Assembly: GCF_001639105.2 (NCBI RefSeq)
Contig: NZ_CP015285.1
Coordinates: 2,638,501 to 2,702,500, forward strand
DNA: 64,000 nucleotides
Reading direction: 5' to 3'
DNA from: Azospirillum humicireducens
Lineage (GTDB): Bacteria; Pseudomonadota; Alphaproteobacteria; Azospirillales; Azospirillaceae
Shown here: piece after piece, positions 46,482 to 55,454 of the stretch
Layout: each line of letters begins with the position of its first letter
Numbering within the stretch: position 1 is the first letter of the stretch
Translations under genes and position numbers: made by a program
The notes under the pieces: model-generated
Seen by the model: only the letters and a program-made list of their open reading frames with translations
Database searches by the model: none
Told to the model about the DNA's origin: nothing

Positions 46482-47138
46482 GATCCCGTCCAGCGCCCTG
46501 CGCAGCATCCCCACCAACGTGCGCACCGCCAGTTCCTGCCGATCCAAGCTCAGACCGCCGAAACGACGCAGCACCGCCGCGCGCTCCGGCAGCGGCGGCA
46601 TGTGGAAGAAGCCGTAGGGGATATCCAGTCCGGCGCAATCGATGATATGCCGCGCCCGGTAGAACAGATGGTTGCCGAGGAAGCCGCCCGAAAAGTCGCC
46701 GAAGGTCACCGGCAGGCCTGCCATCGACAATTCCCGCATCACCCGAGGCACCGGCAGGGTGCTGCCATAGGCGGTCGGCCCGTCCGGCACGATGTCGGCA
46801 TGGTCCCGCACCGTGCCGGCGGCGTCCGGCAGCGGGCTCTCGTCACGGTTCCAGGCCAGCCGTTCCAGCCGGATGTAATCGCTCGTTTCCAGATAGGCGA
46901 AGCCGAGCGCCGCCAGTGGCCGGTGTTCAGCCAGCAGCGCGGCGAAGGCCTCGCCGCAGGCATCATACAGAGGGGGGAGTGTGGCCGTGACGACCCCCGG
47001 CTCCCCCGCCAGCCGGTCCATCAGCAGGGCCGTCGGATCGGCGGCCCAGGGATGGTCCGATTGGGGGGCCGCTTCGCCGTCCGGGAGGACCCCGAACGGC
47101 GCGAAGCCGGTGATCAGGATGGGAGCCGTCACGGGCAA
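46476..47138 (-). CDS. Pyroglutamyl-peptidase I homologue lacking the catalytic cysteine
   Basis: A 220-residue protein with the C15 peptidase fold: ILITGFAPFG at the start, LGFAYLETSDYIRLERLAWNRDE holding the expected catalytic Glu, and GFFHMPPLPERAA holding the expected His. In active enzymes the nucleophile lies in a GxxxCNHxxY motif; here it reads GGFLGNHLFYRA, with Gly (codon at 46674-46676) in place of Cys. The protein is thus probably not a normal pyroglutamyl peptidase; it may bind rather than cleave, or use another residue. It follows trpS on the other side of a 7-base gap and is transcribed in the same direction, upstream of it being nothing else. Confidence 0.8.
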   Translation of the reverse strand: MPVTAPILITGFAPFGVLPDGEAAPQSDHPWAADPTALLMDRLAGEPGVVTATLPPLYDACGEAFAALLAEHRPLAALGFAYLETSDYIRLERLAWNRDESPLPDAAGTVRDHADIVPDGPTAYGSTLPVPRVMRELSMAGLPVTFGDFSGGFLGNHLFYRARHIIDCAGLDIPYGFFHMPPLPERAAVLRRFGGLSLDRQELAVRTLVGMLRRALDGIA

Positions 47139-47145
47139 GGCATCC

Positions 47146-48144
47146 TTACGGCCGCAGCAGGCCGATGATGTCCTTCACGTCGTTCAGGTTCTTCTCCGCG
47201 ATGGCGGCGGCGCGCTCGCCGCCCTTCTTCAGCAGCCGGTCGATCTCCGCCTTATCGGCCAGCAGTTCCTTCATGCGGGTGGTGATCGGCGCCAGCTTGT
47301 CCACCGACAGGTCGACCAGCGACTTCTTGAAGTCGGAGAACTGGGAACCGGCGAACTGCGCCAGAACCTGCTCGCGCGACTGGCCGGCCAGGGCGCCATA
47401 GATGGTGACGAGATTGTCGGCCTCGGGGCGGGCCTCCAGCTCGGTCACGGTTTCCGGCAGCGGTTCCGGATCGGTCTTCGCCTTGCGGATCTTCTGGGCG
47501 ATGGTGTCGGCGTCGTCGGTCATGTTGATGCGCGAATATTCGGACTCGTCCGACTTCGACATCTTCTTCTTGCCGTCGCGCAGGCTCATCACCCGCGTCG
47601 CCTCGCCCAGGATCTGCGGCTCGGGCAGCGGGAAGAACTCGGTCTCATAGCGGCGGTTGAAGGCGCCGGCGATGTCGCGCGCCAGTTCCAGGTGCTGCTT
47701 CTGGTCCTCGCCCACCGGCACATGGGTGGCCTTGTAGAGCAGGATGTCGGCGGCCATCAGCGTCGGGTAGGCATAGAGGCCCAGATTGGCCATGTCCTTC
47801 TGCTTGCCGGCCTTTTCCTTGAACTGGGTCATGCGGTTCAGCCAGCCCAGCGGCGTGTGGCAGGACAGGATCCAGCCCAGCTCGGCATGGCCCGGCACGA
47901 CCGACTGGTTGAACAGGATGTTCTTGTCCGGATCGATGCCGGCGGCGATGTAGGCCGCGGCGACCTCGCGGATGTTGTTGCGCAGAACCTCCGGGTCCTG
48001 GTCGATGGTCAGCGCGTGCAGGTCGACGACGCAGAAGATGCACTCGTAGCTGTTCTGCAAATCCACCCAGTTGCGCAGCGCCCCCAGATAGTTGCCGAGG
48101 TGAAGCTGCCGGGTCGGCTGCATGCCGGAGAAAATGCGGTTCAC
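47146..48144 (-). CDS. trpS: Tryptophan--tRNA ligase
   Basis: Charges tRNA-Trp. From GTG 48144 ([19 protein letters not shown]) it has 332 residues, the usual length. The class I HIGH-type signature is in [13 protein letters not shown], and KMSKS is exact in [11 protein letters not shown] (about residue 190). The open frame upstream to 48207 adds no family sequence. The stop codon TAA lies inside GTAAGGAT. In many relatives murJ precedes trpS; here it does not. It is co-directional with gshB, 171 bases away. Confidence 0.97.
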   Translation of the reverse strand: MNRIFSGMQPTRQLHLGNYLGALRNWVDLQNSYECIFCVVDLHALTIDQDPEVLRNNIREVAAAYIAAGIDPDKNILFNQSVVPGHAELGWILSCHTPLGWLNRMTQFKEKAGKQKDMANLGLYAYPTLMAADILLYKATHVPVGEDQKQHLELARDIAGAFNRRYETEFFPLPEPQILGEATRVMSLRDGKKKMSKSDESEYSRINMTDDADTIAQKIRKAKTDPEPLPETVTELEARPEADNLVTIYGALAGQSREQVLAQFAGSQFSDFKKSLVDLSVDKLAPITTRMKELLADKAEIDRLLKKGGERAAAIAEKNLNDVKDIIGLLRP

Positions 48145-48315
48145 GGGTGGTCTCGCTCGAAAACTCTGGGAGGCGGCAGTTATCGCCCCCCGAAGTCCGC
48201 CGGTCAAGGCACGGTGCGCCGCAGCCGCGCCATGCGCGCGACGGTTTCGCCCGGCTCAAGCGGGCTGGCCGGACCCGCGTCTTGCCCGGCTGCACCGCCC
48301 GCCTGAGGTCTATCC

Positions 48316-49263
48316 TTACTTCCCCGCGCGGCGGCGCTCGATGGCATCCCACAGCAGGGCTTCCAGCTGCACGCCGTCCAGGCGGTTGATCTCCTGGATG
48401 CCGGTGGGGGAGGTGACGTTGATCTCTGTCATGTAGTCGCCGATCACATCGATGCCGACGAAGACCAGACCTTTCTCGCGCAGCACCGGGCCGATGGCGG
48501 CGCACATCTCGCGCTCGCGCGCGGTCAGTTCGGTCTTCCTGGCGCTGCCGCCGGCGTGGAAGTTGGCGCGGGCCTCGCCTTCCTGCGGCATGCGGCTGAC
48601 CGCGCCCACCGGCTCGCCGTCGACCAGGATGATGCGCTTGTCGCCCTGGCGGATCTCCGGCAGGTACTTCTGCACGATCACCGGCTCGCGGTAGAGCTGG
48701 GTGAACATCTCAAGCAGGGATCCGAGATTCTCGTCGTCAGGCTTCAGGTGGAAGACACCGGCACCGCCGTTGCCGAACAGCGGCTTGACGATGATGTCCT
48801 TGTGCTCCGCCCGGAAGTCCAGGATGGCCTGCTTGTCGCTGGTGATCAGTGTCGGCGGCATCAGGTCGGGGAACTTGGTGATGAACAGCTTTTCCGGGGC
48901 GTTGCGCACCTCGGCCGGATCGTTGACCACCAGAACCTTCGGTTGCACATGCTCCAGCAGGTGGGTGGAGGTGATGTAGGCCATGTCGAAGGGCGGGTCC
49001 TGCCGCAGCAGGATGACGTCCATCGTCGACAGGTCGGTCGGCACCGGCTCGCCCAGCGTGTAATGGGCGCCGCGCTGGCGCACCACCGTCATTTCGCGCA
49101 CACGGGCGGTGAGGCGGTTGCCGGTCAGGATCAGGTCGCGCGGGTGGTAATGGTACAGGCGATGGCCGCGCTTCTGCGCCTCCAGCGCCATCATGAAGCT
49201 GGAATCGGTGTCGATGTTGATCGACTCGATGGGGTCCATCTGGAAGGCGACGGCGAGGCTCAT
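48316..49263 (-). CDS. gshB: Glutathione synthetase
   Basis: Makes glutathione from gamma-glutamylcysteine, glycine and ATP. From ATG 49263 ([20 protein letters not shown]) it has 315 residues; GGAGA lies upstream. The ATP-grasp fold is visible in [36 protein letters not shown] and the C-terminal [20 protein letters not shown]. Its product is a substrate for the glutathione peroxidase homologue at 60 kb. The stop is embedded in GTAAGGAT, with a second in-frame stop one codon later. Confidence 0.97.
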   Translation of the reverse strand: MSLAVAFQMDPIESINIDTDSSFMMALEAQKRGHRLYHYHPRDLILTGNRLTARVREMTVVRQRGAHYTLGEPVPTDLSTMDVILLRQDPPFDMAYITSTHLLEHVQPKVLVVNDPAEVRNAPEKLFITKFPDLMPPTLITSDKQAILDFRAEHKDIIVKPLFGNGGAGVFHLKPDDENLGSLLEMFTQLYREPVIVQKYLPEIRQGDKRIILVDGEPVGAVSRMPQEGEARANFHAGGSARKTELTAREREMCAAIGPVLREKGLVFVGIDVIGDYMTEINVTSPTGIQEINRLDGVQLEALLWDAIERRRAGK

Positions 49264-49292
49264 GACGGGTCTCCGGACCTCTGCGAACGGGG

Positions 49293-50135
49293 TCAGTTCA
49301 GGCGGTTCTTCAACTGCTGGATCAGCGAGGCGGTCTGGTGGCGGCGATGGTCGTCGCCGGTCAGCGCCATGAAGGTCTCCAGCGCGGTGATGGCGTCCTT
49401 CAGGTTGCCGGCATGGGCTTCCAGAAGGCCGGTCTCGCGCCACAGCGCCGGCTCGTGCGGGGCGAACAGGCGCATCGCCTCCAGCACCTCCAGCGCCTTC
49501 GGCACCTCGTGCGCCGACAGGTGGCGCAGCTTGATGTTGTTCTGCAGGCGCAGCAACACGTCGCGGTTCGACACCGGCTGGTAATGGCCGGGTTCCAGCT
49601 CGGCGGCGCTGCCGGCGGTGGCCTTCAGCAGGTCGCGCAGATCGACGACGCTGCGGGTCTGCCCCTCGTTGAAGGGGTCGATGATGGCGCGGGCGCCATC
49701 TTTTTCGATGCGGACCAGGAAATGGCCGGGGAAATTCAACCCGACCATCGGCCAGCCCTGCGAGCGGGCGGCATGCATGGTGAGGATGCCCAGCGCCACC
49801 GGCAGGCCGCGCCTGCGGTCGATCACCCGCAGCAGGTTGGCGTTCTGCAGATCGTCGTAGGTGTCGTGGTCGCCGGAATAGCCGTGGCGCCCGCCGATCA
49901 CCGCACGCAGATGGGCGATGCGCGTCTCCAGGCTGTCGGCCGCCGGGTCCTGCGCCGCGACGCGGGCGGCCAGATCCTCGACGAGGGTGCGGACATGGGC
50001 GCGATAGGGAGCAAGATCGGCGCTGGGCAGTTCCAGCGCGCCCAGCGCCAGAGCGGCTTCGGCCAGATCGATCTCGTCGTCCGGCTGGTCGCCGATGCGG
50101 CGCAGGATTTCGCGGGCTTCCGCGCGGTTGCTCAA
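49293..50135 (-). CDS. SirB1 family (transglutaminase-like) protein with TPR-like end
   Basis: A 280-residue protein. Residues 35-190 form the transglutaminase-like SirB1 domain ([22 protein letters not shown], then [13 protein letters not shown] and [10 protein letters not shown]). The C-terminal part (195-275) is helical with TPR character ([20 protein letters not shown]). The family is widespread and its activity is unknown; the catalytic Cys expected in transglutaminases is not obvious. It lies 29 bases upstream of gshB and 27 bases after yraN, on the same strand, in one likely operon. Confidence 0.88.
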   Translation of the reverse strand: MSNRAEAREILRRIGDQPDDEIDLAEAALALGALELPSADLAPYRAHVRTLVEDLAARVAAQDPAADSLETRIAHLRAVIGGRHGYSGDHDTYDDLQNANLLRVIDRRRGLPVALGILTMHAARSQGWPMVGLNFPGHFLVRIEKDGARAIIDPFNEGQTRSVVDLRDLLKATAGSAAELEPGHYQPVSNRDVLLRLQNNIKLRHLSAHEVPKALEVLEAMRLFAPHEPALWRETGLLEAHAGNLKDAITALETFMALTGDDHRRHQTASLIQQLKNRLN

Positions 50136-50162
50136 GACTGTCGCCCCCTCAAATTCGTCCCC

Positions 50163-50531
50163 TCACGATCTCCAGGCATCGACCAGATGACGGGGCCAGG
50201 CCCAAGGGGTAACCAGCATCACGTCGAAGCGCAAGACATAGCCGGCATAGCGGGGGGTGGCGCCCAGGAAGGCATGGGCGGCACGGACCAGCCGGCCGCG
50301 CTGGCGGGCGTTCAGCGCCTCGTTGGCGGTGTCCCAGTCGCCTCTGGCCTTCACTTCGACGATGGCGATGGTCTTGCCGCGCTTGGCGACGATGTCGATC
50401 TCGCCCATCGGCGTGCGCAGGCGGCTTGCCAGGATGCGGTAGCCGCGCAGCCGCAGCGACAGACGGCACAGCGCCTCCGCCCGGCGGCCCAGGCTTTCGG
50501 CACGCAGGCGCCGCGCATCCAGATCGGTCAT
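50163..50531 (-). CDS. yraN: YraN family (UPF0102) putative endonuclease
   Basis: A 122-residue protein from ATG 50531 (MTDLDARRLRAESLGRRAE). It has the UPF0102 core with a PD-(D/E)XK-like nuclease pattern: GYRILASRLRTPMGEIDIVAKR holds the Glu-Ile-Asp, then IAIVEVKARG holds the Glu-x-Lys. The family is thought to be a Holliday-junction-type nuclease, not proven. Start and rsmI stop share ATGA, so it is coupled to rsmI, as in E. coli yraL-yraM-yraN. Confidence 0.92.
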   Translation of the reverse strand: MTDLDARRLRAESLGRRAEALCRLSLRLRGYRILASRLRTPMGEIDIVAKRGKTIAIVEVKARGDWDTANEALNARQRGRLVRAAHAFLGATPRYAGYVLRFDVMLVTPWAWPRHLVDAWRS

Positions 50532-51418
50532 TTCGCCTTCTCCTCCCGCTGCAGTTCCAACGCGCGGGCATAGACGGTGCGCTTGTGCTGGCCGGTGCGG
50601 GCGGCGACGTCGGCGGCGGCGTCGCGCACCGACAGGCGGGTCAGCGCGTCGCGCAGCAGGGCGTCGACATCGGCCTCGCCCGGTGTCGCCTCTTCGCCCG
50701 GCGGGCCGATGACCAGCACGACCTCGCCGCGCGGCGGGCCGGCCTCGGCGTAATGGGCGGCGAGATCCGGCAGGGTGCCGCGCCGCACCTCCTCGTACAG
50801 CTTGGTCAGTTCGCGCGCGACGGCGGCCTCGCGCTGGCCCAGGATATCGGCGAGATCGGCCAGCGACTCCGGCAGGCGTTGCGGCGATTCGAAGAACACC
50901 AGCGTGGCGGGCACGCCCTTCAACTCGCCGGCGGTGGCGCGTCGCGCGCTGCTCTTGTTCGGCAGGAAGCCGGCGAACAGGAAGCGGTCGGTCGGCAGGC
51001 CGGACAGCACCAGTGCCACCAGCGGGGCCGAGGCGCCGGGCAGGGTGGTCACCGCCACGCCTTCCGCCACGCATTCCCGCACCAGCTTGTAGCCGGGGTC
51101 GGAGACCAGCGGCGTGCCGGCATCGGTGACCAGCGCGATGGCCTCGCCCTTTTTCATGCGCTCGATCAGGACCGGACGCATCTTTGCGGCGTTGTGCTCG
51201 TGGTAGGAGACGAAGGGGGTGTGGATGCCGTGGATGCCCATCAGCTTTGCGGTGACGCGCGTATCCTCGCAGGCGATAGCGTCGGCCCGCTTCAGCGTGT
51301 CGAGCGCCCGCAGCGTGATGTCGGCGGCGTTTCCGATGGGGGTGGCGACGACATGGAGTCCGCCCGCGAGTTTACTTGGCGCGGCGAGGGGGCTACCTTG
51401 AGCGCCACTTTGAACCAT
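50528..51418 (-). CDS. rsmI: 16S rRNA (cytidine(1402)-2'-O)-methyltransferase
   Basis: RsmI methylates the ribose of C1402 in the decoding centre. From ATG 51418 (MVQSGAQGSPLAAPSKLAG) it has 296 residues. Family motifs: LHVVATPIGNAADITLRAL, ACEDTRVTAKL, LVTDAGTPLVSDPGYKLVR and LPGASAPLVALVLSGLP, then FFESPQRLPE. The open frame to 51592 lies inside the divergent lpoA-like gene. It is divergent from that lipoprotein gene with 56 bases between starts, so both share a regulatory region. Confidence 0.96.
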   Translation of the reverse strand: MVQSGAQGSPLAAPSKLAGGLHVVATPIGNAADITLRALDTLKRADAIACEDTRVTAKLMGIHGIHTPFVSYHEHNAAKMRPVLIERMKKGEAIALVTDAGTPLVSDPGYKLVRECVAEGVAVTTLPGASAPLVALVLSGLPTDRFLFAGFLPNKSSARRATAGELKGVPATLVFFESPQRLPESLADLADILGQREAAVARELTKLYEEVRRGTLPDLAAHYAEAGPPRGEVVLVIGPPGEEATPGEADVDALLRDALTRLSVRDAAADVAARTGQHKRTVYARALELQREEKAK

Positions 51419-51474
51419 GCCTTGGGTCTCGCCTTCGGTATCGGCGGCCGTTTCAGCAGATGTGGAGATGATCG

Positions 51475-52680
51475 GTGGCACGCTTGGCAACAGCTTTCTC
51501 ACAGGGTCTGAAACGTCACGGCGTGGCAGCCTTGCTGGTCGCCGGCCTGTTGTCGGCCTGTTCGACTGTAAGCGCGCCGCCGCGGGTGGCACAAGCGCCG
51601 CAACCGGTTCCGGCTCCGGTGGCTCCTCTGCCGGAGGCGCAGGGCCCGATCAAGGTGGCGGTCCTGGTGCCGCTCAGCGGCCAGAGCGCGGCCATCGGAC
51701 AGGCCATGCTGGACGCAGCTCAAATGGCGCTGTTCGACATGGCCGGCGACCAGCTGCAGCTTTTGCCGCGCGACACCAAGGGCACGCCGAGCGGTGCCGC
51801 CGATGCCGCCCGCCAGGCTCTGGCCGAAGGCGCGCGCCTGATCATCGGCCCGCTGTTCGCCGCCGATGTCGCCGCGGTGCGGCCGATCGCCCAGAATGCC
51901 GGCGTCGACGTTCTGGCTTTCACCAACGATGCCACCCAGGCCGGCAACGGCACCTATGTGCTTGGCTTTGTCCCGGCCGATCAGGTCAGCCGCGTCGCCG
52001 GCTTCGCCCGCTCCCGCGGCGCGACGCGTTTCACCGTGCTGGCGCCGCGTTCCCCCTATGGCGACGCGGTGGTCAACGCCATGCAGCAGATCGCACCACG
52101 CCTCGGCGCCATGACCACGCAGGTCGAACGCTACGACCCGGCCGTCACCGACCTGTCGATCCCGGCCAAGCAGGTGGCCCAGGAAACCCCGCAGCCGCAG
52201 GCGGTGATGCTGGCCGAAGGCGGACCGCGCGCCCAGGGCATCGCCCAGGCGCTGGCCGCCAACGGCGTGCAGCCGCAGCAGGTCAAGCTGCTGGGCACCG
52301 GCCTGTGGGACGATACGTCGCAAGGGGCTTTGGGGCAGGAGCCGGCGCTGGTCGGCGCCTGGTACGCGGCACCCGCGCCGCAGACCCGTACCCGCTTCGA
52401 GTCGCAGTTCGAGCAGGTCTATGGCCGCAAGCCGCCGCGCATCGCCACGCTGGCCTATGACGCGACGTCGATCGCCGCGGTGTTGACCCGCAGCGGCGGC
52501 CCGGTGCCCTTCGACCGCATGGCGATGACCAACCCGAACGGCTTCGAAGGGCTGGACGGCCTGTTCCGCCTGCGCGCCGACGGCTTGGTCGAACGCGGTC
52601 TGGCGGTGATGGAGATCACCCCCACCGGCTCGCGCGTGATCGATCCGGCGCCGCCGTCGTTCGAGATGCTTGGGCAGTGA
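51475..52680 (+). CDS. LpoA-like penicillin-binding protein activator (lipoprotein)
   Basis: An exported lipoprotein of 401 residues from GTG 51475, with GGAG seven bases upstream. The signal ends in the lipobox LLSACS (Cys about residue 29), followed by a Pro/Ala linker. The rest is a periplasmic type I binding-protein fold (IKVAVLVPLSGQSAAIGQAML, LIIGPLFAADVAAVRPIA, VDVLAFTNDATQAG), matching the C-terminal domain of E. coli LpoA, which activates PBP1a. It lacks the TPR-like N-terminal domain of LpoA. Divergent position to rsmI-yraN fits the conserved yraL-yraM-yraN neighbourhood. Confidence 0.88.
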   Translation: MARLATAFSQGLKRHGVAALLVAGLLSACSTVSAPPRVAQAPQPVPAPVAPLPEAQGPIKVAVLVPLSGQSAAIGQAMLDAAQMALFDMAGDQLQLLPRDTKGTPSGAADAARQALAEGARLIIGPLFAADVAAVRPIAQNAGVDVLAFTNDATQAGNGTYVLGFVPADQVSRVAGFARSRGATRFTVLAPRSPYGDAVVNAMQQIAPRLGAMTTQVERYDPAVTDLSIPAKQVAQETPQPQAVMLAEGGPRAQGIAQALAANGVQPQQVKLLGTGLWDDTSQGALGQEPALVGAWYAAPAPQTRTRFESQFEQVYGRKPPRIATLAYDATSIAAVLTRSGGPVPFDRMAMTNPNGFEGLDGLFRLRADGLVERGLAVMEITPTGSRVIDPAPPSFEMLGQ

Positions 52681-52748
52681 ATGACGATCTCTCTGCCCGC
52701 TGGGGAGAGGGGTGGGTGAGAGTTTGTGAGTCCCGATGTGCCGCCTTG

Positions 52749-52782
52749 GGCCGTCATCCCCGCCTTCGCGGGGATGACGGCC
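52749..52782. repeat. REP-like palindrome (copy 2)
   Basis: A perfect 15-bp stem with a CTTC loop; the inner 30 bases (52751-52780) are identical to 19417-19446. Flanking sequence again shows weak outer complementarity (GGTGAG near 52725 and CTCACC near 52801). It follows the lpoA-like gene by 70 bases and may end its transcript. Confidence 0.85.
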
Positions 52783-52868
52783 GAGAAAAGCCGATAAGAA
52801 CTCACCGGCTCTGAAGGCTGAAGCGCCGCGGTCGTCTCGGGACGAGCCGCGGCGTTTTCGTATCTCAG

Positions 52869-52957
52869 GTAAGGATACTTGGGAATTGTCGCTGTGCGTC
52901 CCCCTCACCCTGACCCTCTCCCCAGGGGGAGGAGGGCAAGTAAAACGCTATCCTTAC
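52869..52957. repeat. Two facing copies of the octamer GTAAGGAT
   Basis: GTAAGGAT at 52869-52876 (plus) and its complement at 52950-52957 (minus; directly adjacent to the stop of the permease gene) lie 73 bases apart, flanking a C-rich stretch with CCCTCACCCTGACCC. The octamer recurs at 12863, 13816, 24867, 26390, 33596, 34737, 35262, 47142, 48312, 60832 and 62317. Its function is unknown. Confidence 0.6.
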
Positions 52958-53647
52958 TTACGCCCGTGCCCGCAGGTAGGGGGTCAGGCGCCATTCGGCG
53001 AACTTGATCAGGCGGGTGGCGATGAAGTTCAGCACCAGATAGATCGCCCCGGCGACGATGAACAGTTCGAAGACCGCGAAGGTCTGGGCGATCATCCGCC
53101 GGGCGATGCCGGTGACCTCCATCAGCGTGATGGTGCTGGCGAGCGAGGTCGCCTTCACCATCAAAATCACCTCGTTGCCGTAGGCCGGCAGCATCTGGCG
53201 GATCGCCACCGGCAGGACGATGCGGCGGAAGGCCAGCGCCCGCGACATGCCGCAGGCCCGTGCCGCCTCCACCTGCCCCTGCGGCACCGACAGGATGGCG
53301 CCGCGCAGAACCTCGCTGGTGTAGGCGCCGGTGTTCAGCGTCAGCGCCAGGATGGCGCACCAGTAGGGTTCGCGCAGGAAGGGCCACAGGATGCTGTCGC
53401 GGATGAACTCGAACTGGCCCAGCCCGTAATAGACCAGGAAGATCTGCACCAGCAGCGGCGTCCCGCGGAAGACGAAGACATAGGCCGCGGCCAGCGTCTC
53501 CACCACCCTGTTGCCGGACAGCCGCAGAAGAGCCACGCCGAAGGCGACCAGCGCGCCCAGCGCCAGCGATCCGACGATCAACTGCAGCGTCAGCGACAGT
53601 CCGCCGATCATACGGGGCAGGCTGTCCCACATCAGTTGCCAGTTCAT
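52958..53647 (-). CDS. Polar amino acid ABC transporter permease (HisM/ArtM type)
   Basis: A 229-residue inner-membrane subunit with five hydrophobic segments. The signature of the His/Glu/Gln/Arg/opine permease family is at the start (GGLSLTLQLIVGSLALG) and VFRGTPLLVQIFLVYYGLGQ. The EAA loop that contacts the ATPase is GQVEAARACGMSRALAFRRIVLP. It is the last gene of a four-gene operon and lies four bases after the other permease gene. The stop TAA is followed at once by GTAAGGAT. Confidence 0.93.
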   Translation of the reverse strand: MNWQLMWDSLPRMIGGLSLTLQLIVGSLALGALVAFGVALLRLSGNRVVETLAAAYVFVFRGTPLLVQIFLVYYGLGQFEFIRDSILWPFLREPYWCAILALTLNTGAYTSEVLRGAILSVPQGQVEAARACGMSRALAFRRIVLPVAIRQMLPAYGNEVILMVKATSLASTITLMEVTGIARRMIAQTFAVFELFIVAGAIYLVLNFIATRLIKFAEWRLTPYLRARA

Positions 53648-53651
53648 GGCC

Positions 53652-54356
53652 TCATGCCCTCCGGACGCCGCGGTTGGCGGAGATTTCGGCGCGGTTGAAC
53701 AGCGCCGTCGAAACGGTGGTCAGCAGCAGGTACAGCACGGCGGCGGTCCCGTAGAACAGGAAGGGCTGGCGCGTGGCGCCGGCCGCCAGATGGGTCACGC
53801 GCATCAACTCGGCCAAGGCCGTCACCGACACCAGCGCGGTGTCCTTCAGCGTCAGCTGCCAGACATTGCCGAGGCCGGGCAGGGCGAAACGCAGGGTCTG
53901 CGGCACCAGCACTCGGCGCAGGATCAGCCAACGGCTCATCCCGCAGGCGCGCGCCGCCTCGATCTGGCCGAAGGGGACCGACTGCACCGCACCGCGGATC
54001 ACCTCGGTCGAATAGGCACCGGAGATCAGGCCGACGGCCAGCACGCCGATGGTGAAGGCGTTCAGGTCGACCCGACCGTCATAGCCGAAGGCGGCGGCGA
54101 TGGAGGTGGCGACGCTGCTGCCGCCGAAGAACAGCAGATAGATGACCAGCAGTTCGGGGATGCCGCGGACGACCGTGGTGTAGATGTCGGCCACCACGTT
54201 CAGCGCCATGGAATGGCTGAGCTTGGCCGAGGCGCCGAGCGACCCGACGAGGATGCCGAAGGCGAAGGCCGACACGGCGACCGCGACCGTCATCGCGGTT
54301 CCCATCAGAAGCTGTCCGCCCCAGCCGTTGGGACCGAAGGAAAGGAGTTCCAGCAT
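53652..54356 (-). CDS. Polar amino acid ABC transporter permease (HisQ/ArtQ type)
   Basis: A 234-residue partner permease from ATG 54356; GTG 54362 in the same frame is possible. It has five membrane segments, the family motif VVRGIPELLVIYLLFFGG and the EAA loop GQIEAARACGMSRWLILRRVLVP, which is nearly the same as in its partner. The two permeases form the heterodimeric membrane channel. It follows the binding-protein gene after a gap containing a strong hairpin, which would allow more binding protein than permease to be made. Confidence 0.92.
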   Translation of the reverse strand: MLELLSFGPNGWGGQLLMGTAMTVAVAVSAFAFGILVGSLGASAKLSHSMALNVVADIYTTVVRGIPELLVIYLLFFGGSSVATSIAAAFGYDGRVDLNAFTIGVLAVGLISGAYSTEVIRGAVQSVPFGQIEAARACGMSRWLILRRVLVPQTLRFALPGLGNVWQLTLKDTALVSVTALAELMRVTHLAAGATRQPFLFYGTAAVLYLLLTTVSTALFNRAEISANRGVRRA

Positions 54357-54437
54357 TGGCACGCCCGGTAAGGCCCGCCGGGCGCGGCGCGGAAGGCCGG
54401 CCGTACGGGGTCAGCTAACGGCGATCGGGGAACGAAC

Positions 54438-54470
54438 GGCGCCCGGTTGCCGCGAAGGCCGCCGGGCGCC
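54438..54470 (-). terminator. Intercistronic hairpin between binding protein and permease genes
   Basis: GGCGCCCGG and CCGGGCGCC pair perfectly (9 bp; 54438-54446 with 54462-54470), 47 bases after the binding-protein stop, without a T run. Such hairpins in transport operons stabilise the upstream mRNA part and reduce expression of the permeases. Confidence 0.55.
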
Positions 54471-54516
54471 GCTCCGATCAGACGGACGGATTGGAGATCC
54501 GTCTCACTCGATCCCC

Positions 54517-55359
54517 TTACTTGGGGGAGATGTCGTAGCCGAAATGCTGCGTGCTCAGCTTCTTGACGGTGCCGTCCTTCAGGGCCTCGGCAATGGCCTT
54601 GTCGAACATCGCCTTCAGGTCGGCGGTGTCCTTGCGCAGGCCGACGCCCATGCCCTCGCCGATCACGCCGCCGATGAAGTTCGGGCCGACGACGACCATC
54701 TTGCCGGGCGTTGCCTTCAGCACCGCCTCGACCACCGAACGGTCGCCGAACATGGCGTCGACGCGGCCGGAGTTCAGGTCGATGCCGGCATTGTCGATCT
54801 TGTCGTAGGTGCGCATGGTCACCTTCGACAGATGCTTGTCCATGAAGTCGGCCTGGATGGTCGACACCTGGACGCCGACGGACTTGCCCTTCAGCGCCTC
54901 GGCCAGCTTGTCCAGCACCGGCTTGGCCTTGGCCTGGTCGTTCAGGTCGATGCGGTCGGCGCCGAGATTCAGCGCCTTGGCCAGCGGCGAGCCGGTCGGC
55001 ACGGCGAAGACCGACGGCTCGGTGCCGTAGGGGGCCGAGAAGTCGATGACCTTCTTGCGCTCGCCGGTGATGGTCATCGCCGACATGATGGCGTCGTACT
55101 TGCCCTGCTGCAGGGCCGGGATGATGCCGTCCCAGTCCTGGGCGACGAACTCGCAGGTGACCTTCATGCGCTTGCACAGGTCGTTGGCGAGGTCGACCTC
55201 GAAGCCGATCAGCTTGCCCGAGGTGTCGGTGGCGTTCCACGGAGGATAGGCGCCCTCGCTGCCGATGCGGACCGTCTTCCACTCCTTGGCACCGGCGGCG
55301 CCCGCCGCGGCCACAGCCATCATGGCGCCCAGCGCCAGGGCCGAAACGATCTTCTTCAA
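54517..55359 (-). CDS. Periplasmic amino acid-binding protein of the ABC transporter
   Basis: A secreted solute-binding protein (SBP_bac_3) of 280 residues. I choose TTG 55359, since GAGGAG lies eight bases upstream and the signal peptide (LKKIVSALALGAMMAVAAAG) then starts with Lys-Lys. The mature part begins near KEWKTVRIGSEGAYPPWNAT, has GFEVDLANDLCKRM, AIMSAMTITGERKKVIDFS and a second lobe from about residue 120. The form fits the lysine/arginine/ornithine/histidine group; the exact ligand is not clear. It is the second gene of the operon. Confidence 0.92.
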   Translation of the reverse strand: MKKIVSALALGAMMAVAAAGAAGAKEWKTVRIGSEGAYPPWNATDTSGKLIGFEVDLANDLCKRMKVTCEFVAQDWDGIIPALQQGKYDAIMSAMTITGERKKVIDFSAPYGTEPSVFAVPTGSPLAKALNLGADRIDLNDQAKAKPVLDKLAEALKGKSVGVQVSTIQADFMDKHLSKVTMRTYDKIDNAGIDLNSGRVDAMFGDRSVVEAVLKATPGKMVVVGPNFIGGVIGEGMGVGLRKDTADLKAMFDKAIAEALKDGTVKKLSTQHFGYDISPK

Positions 55360-55454
55360 CGCACACACTCCTCTGTTCGGTTCGCCCGTTCTTCCGCCCT
55401 TGTCGGGGGCCGGGCTGTTTCTGACGGTCCGGTCCTGCCCTCTGCCTCGTCCCC

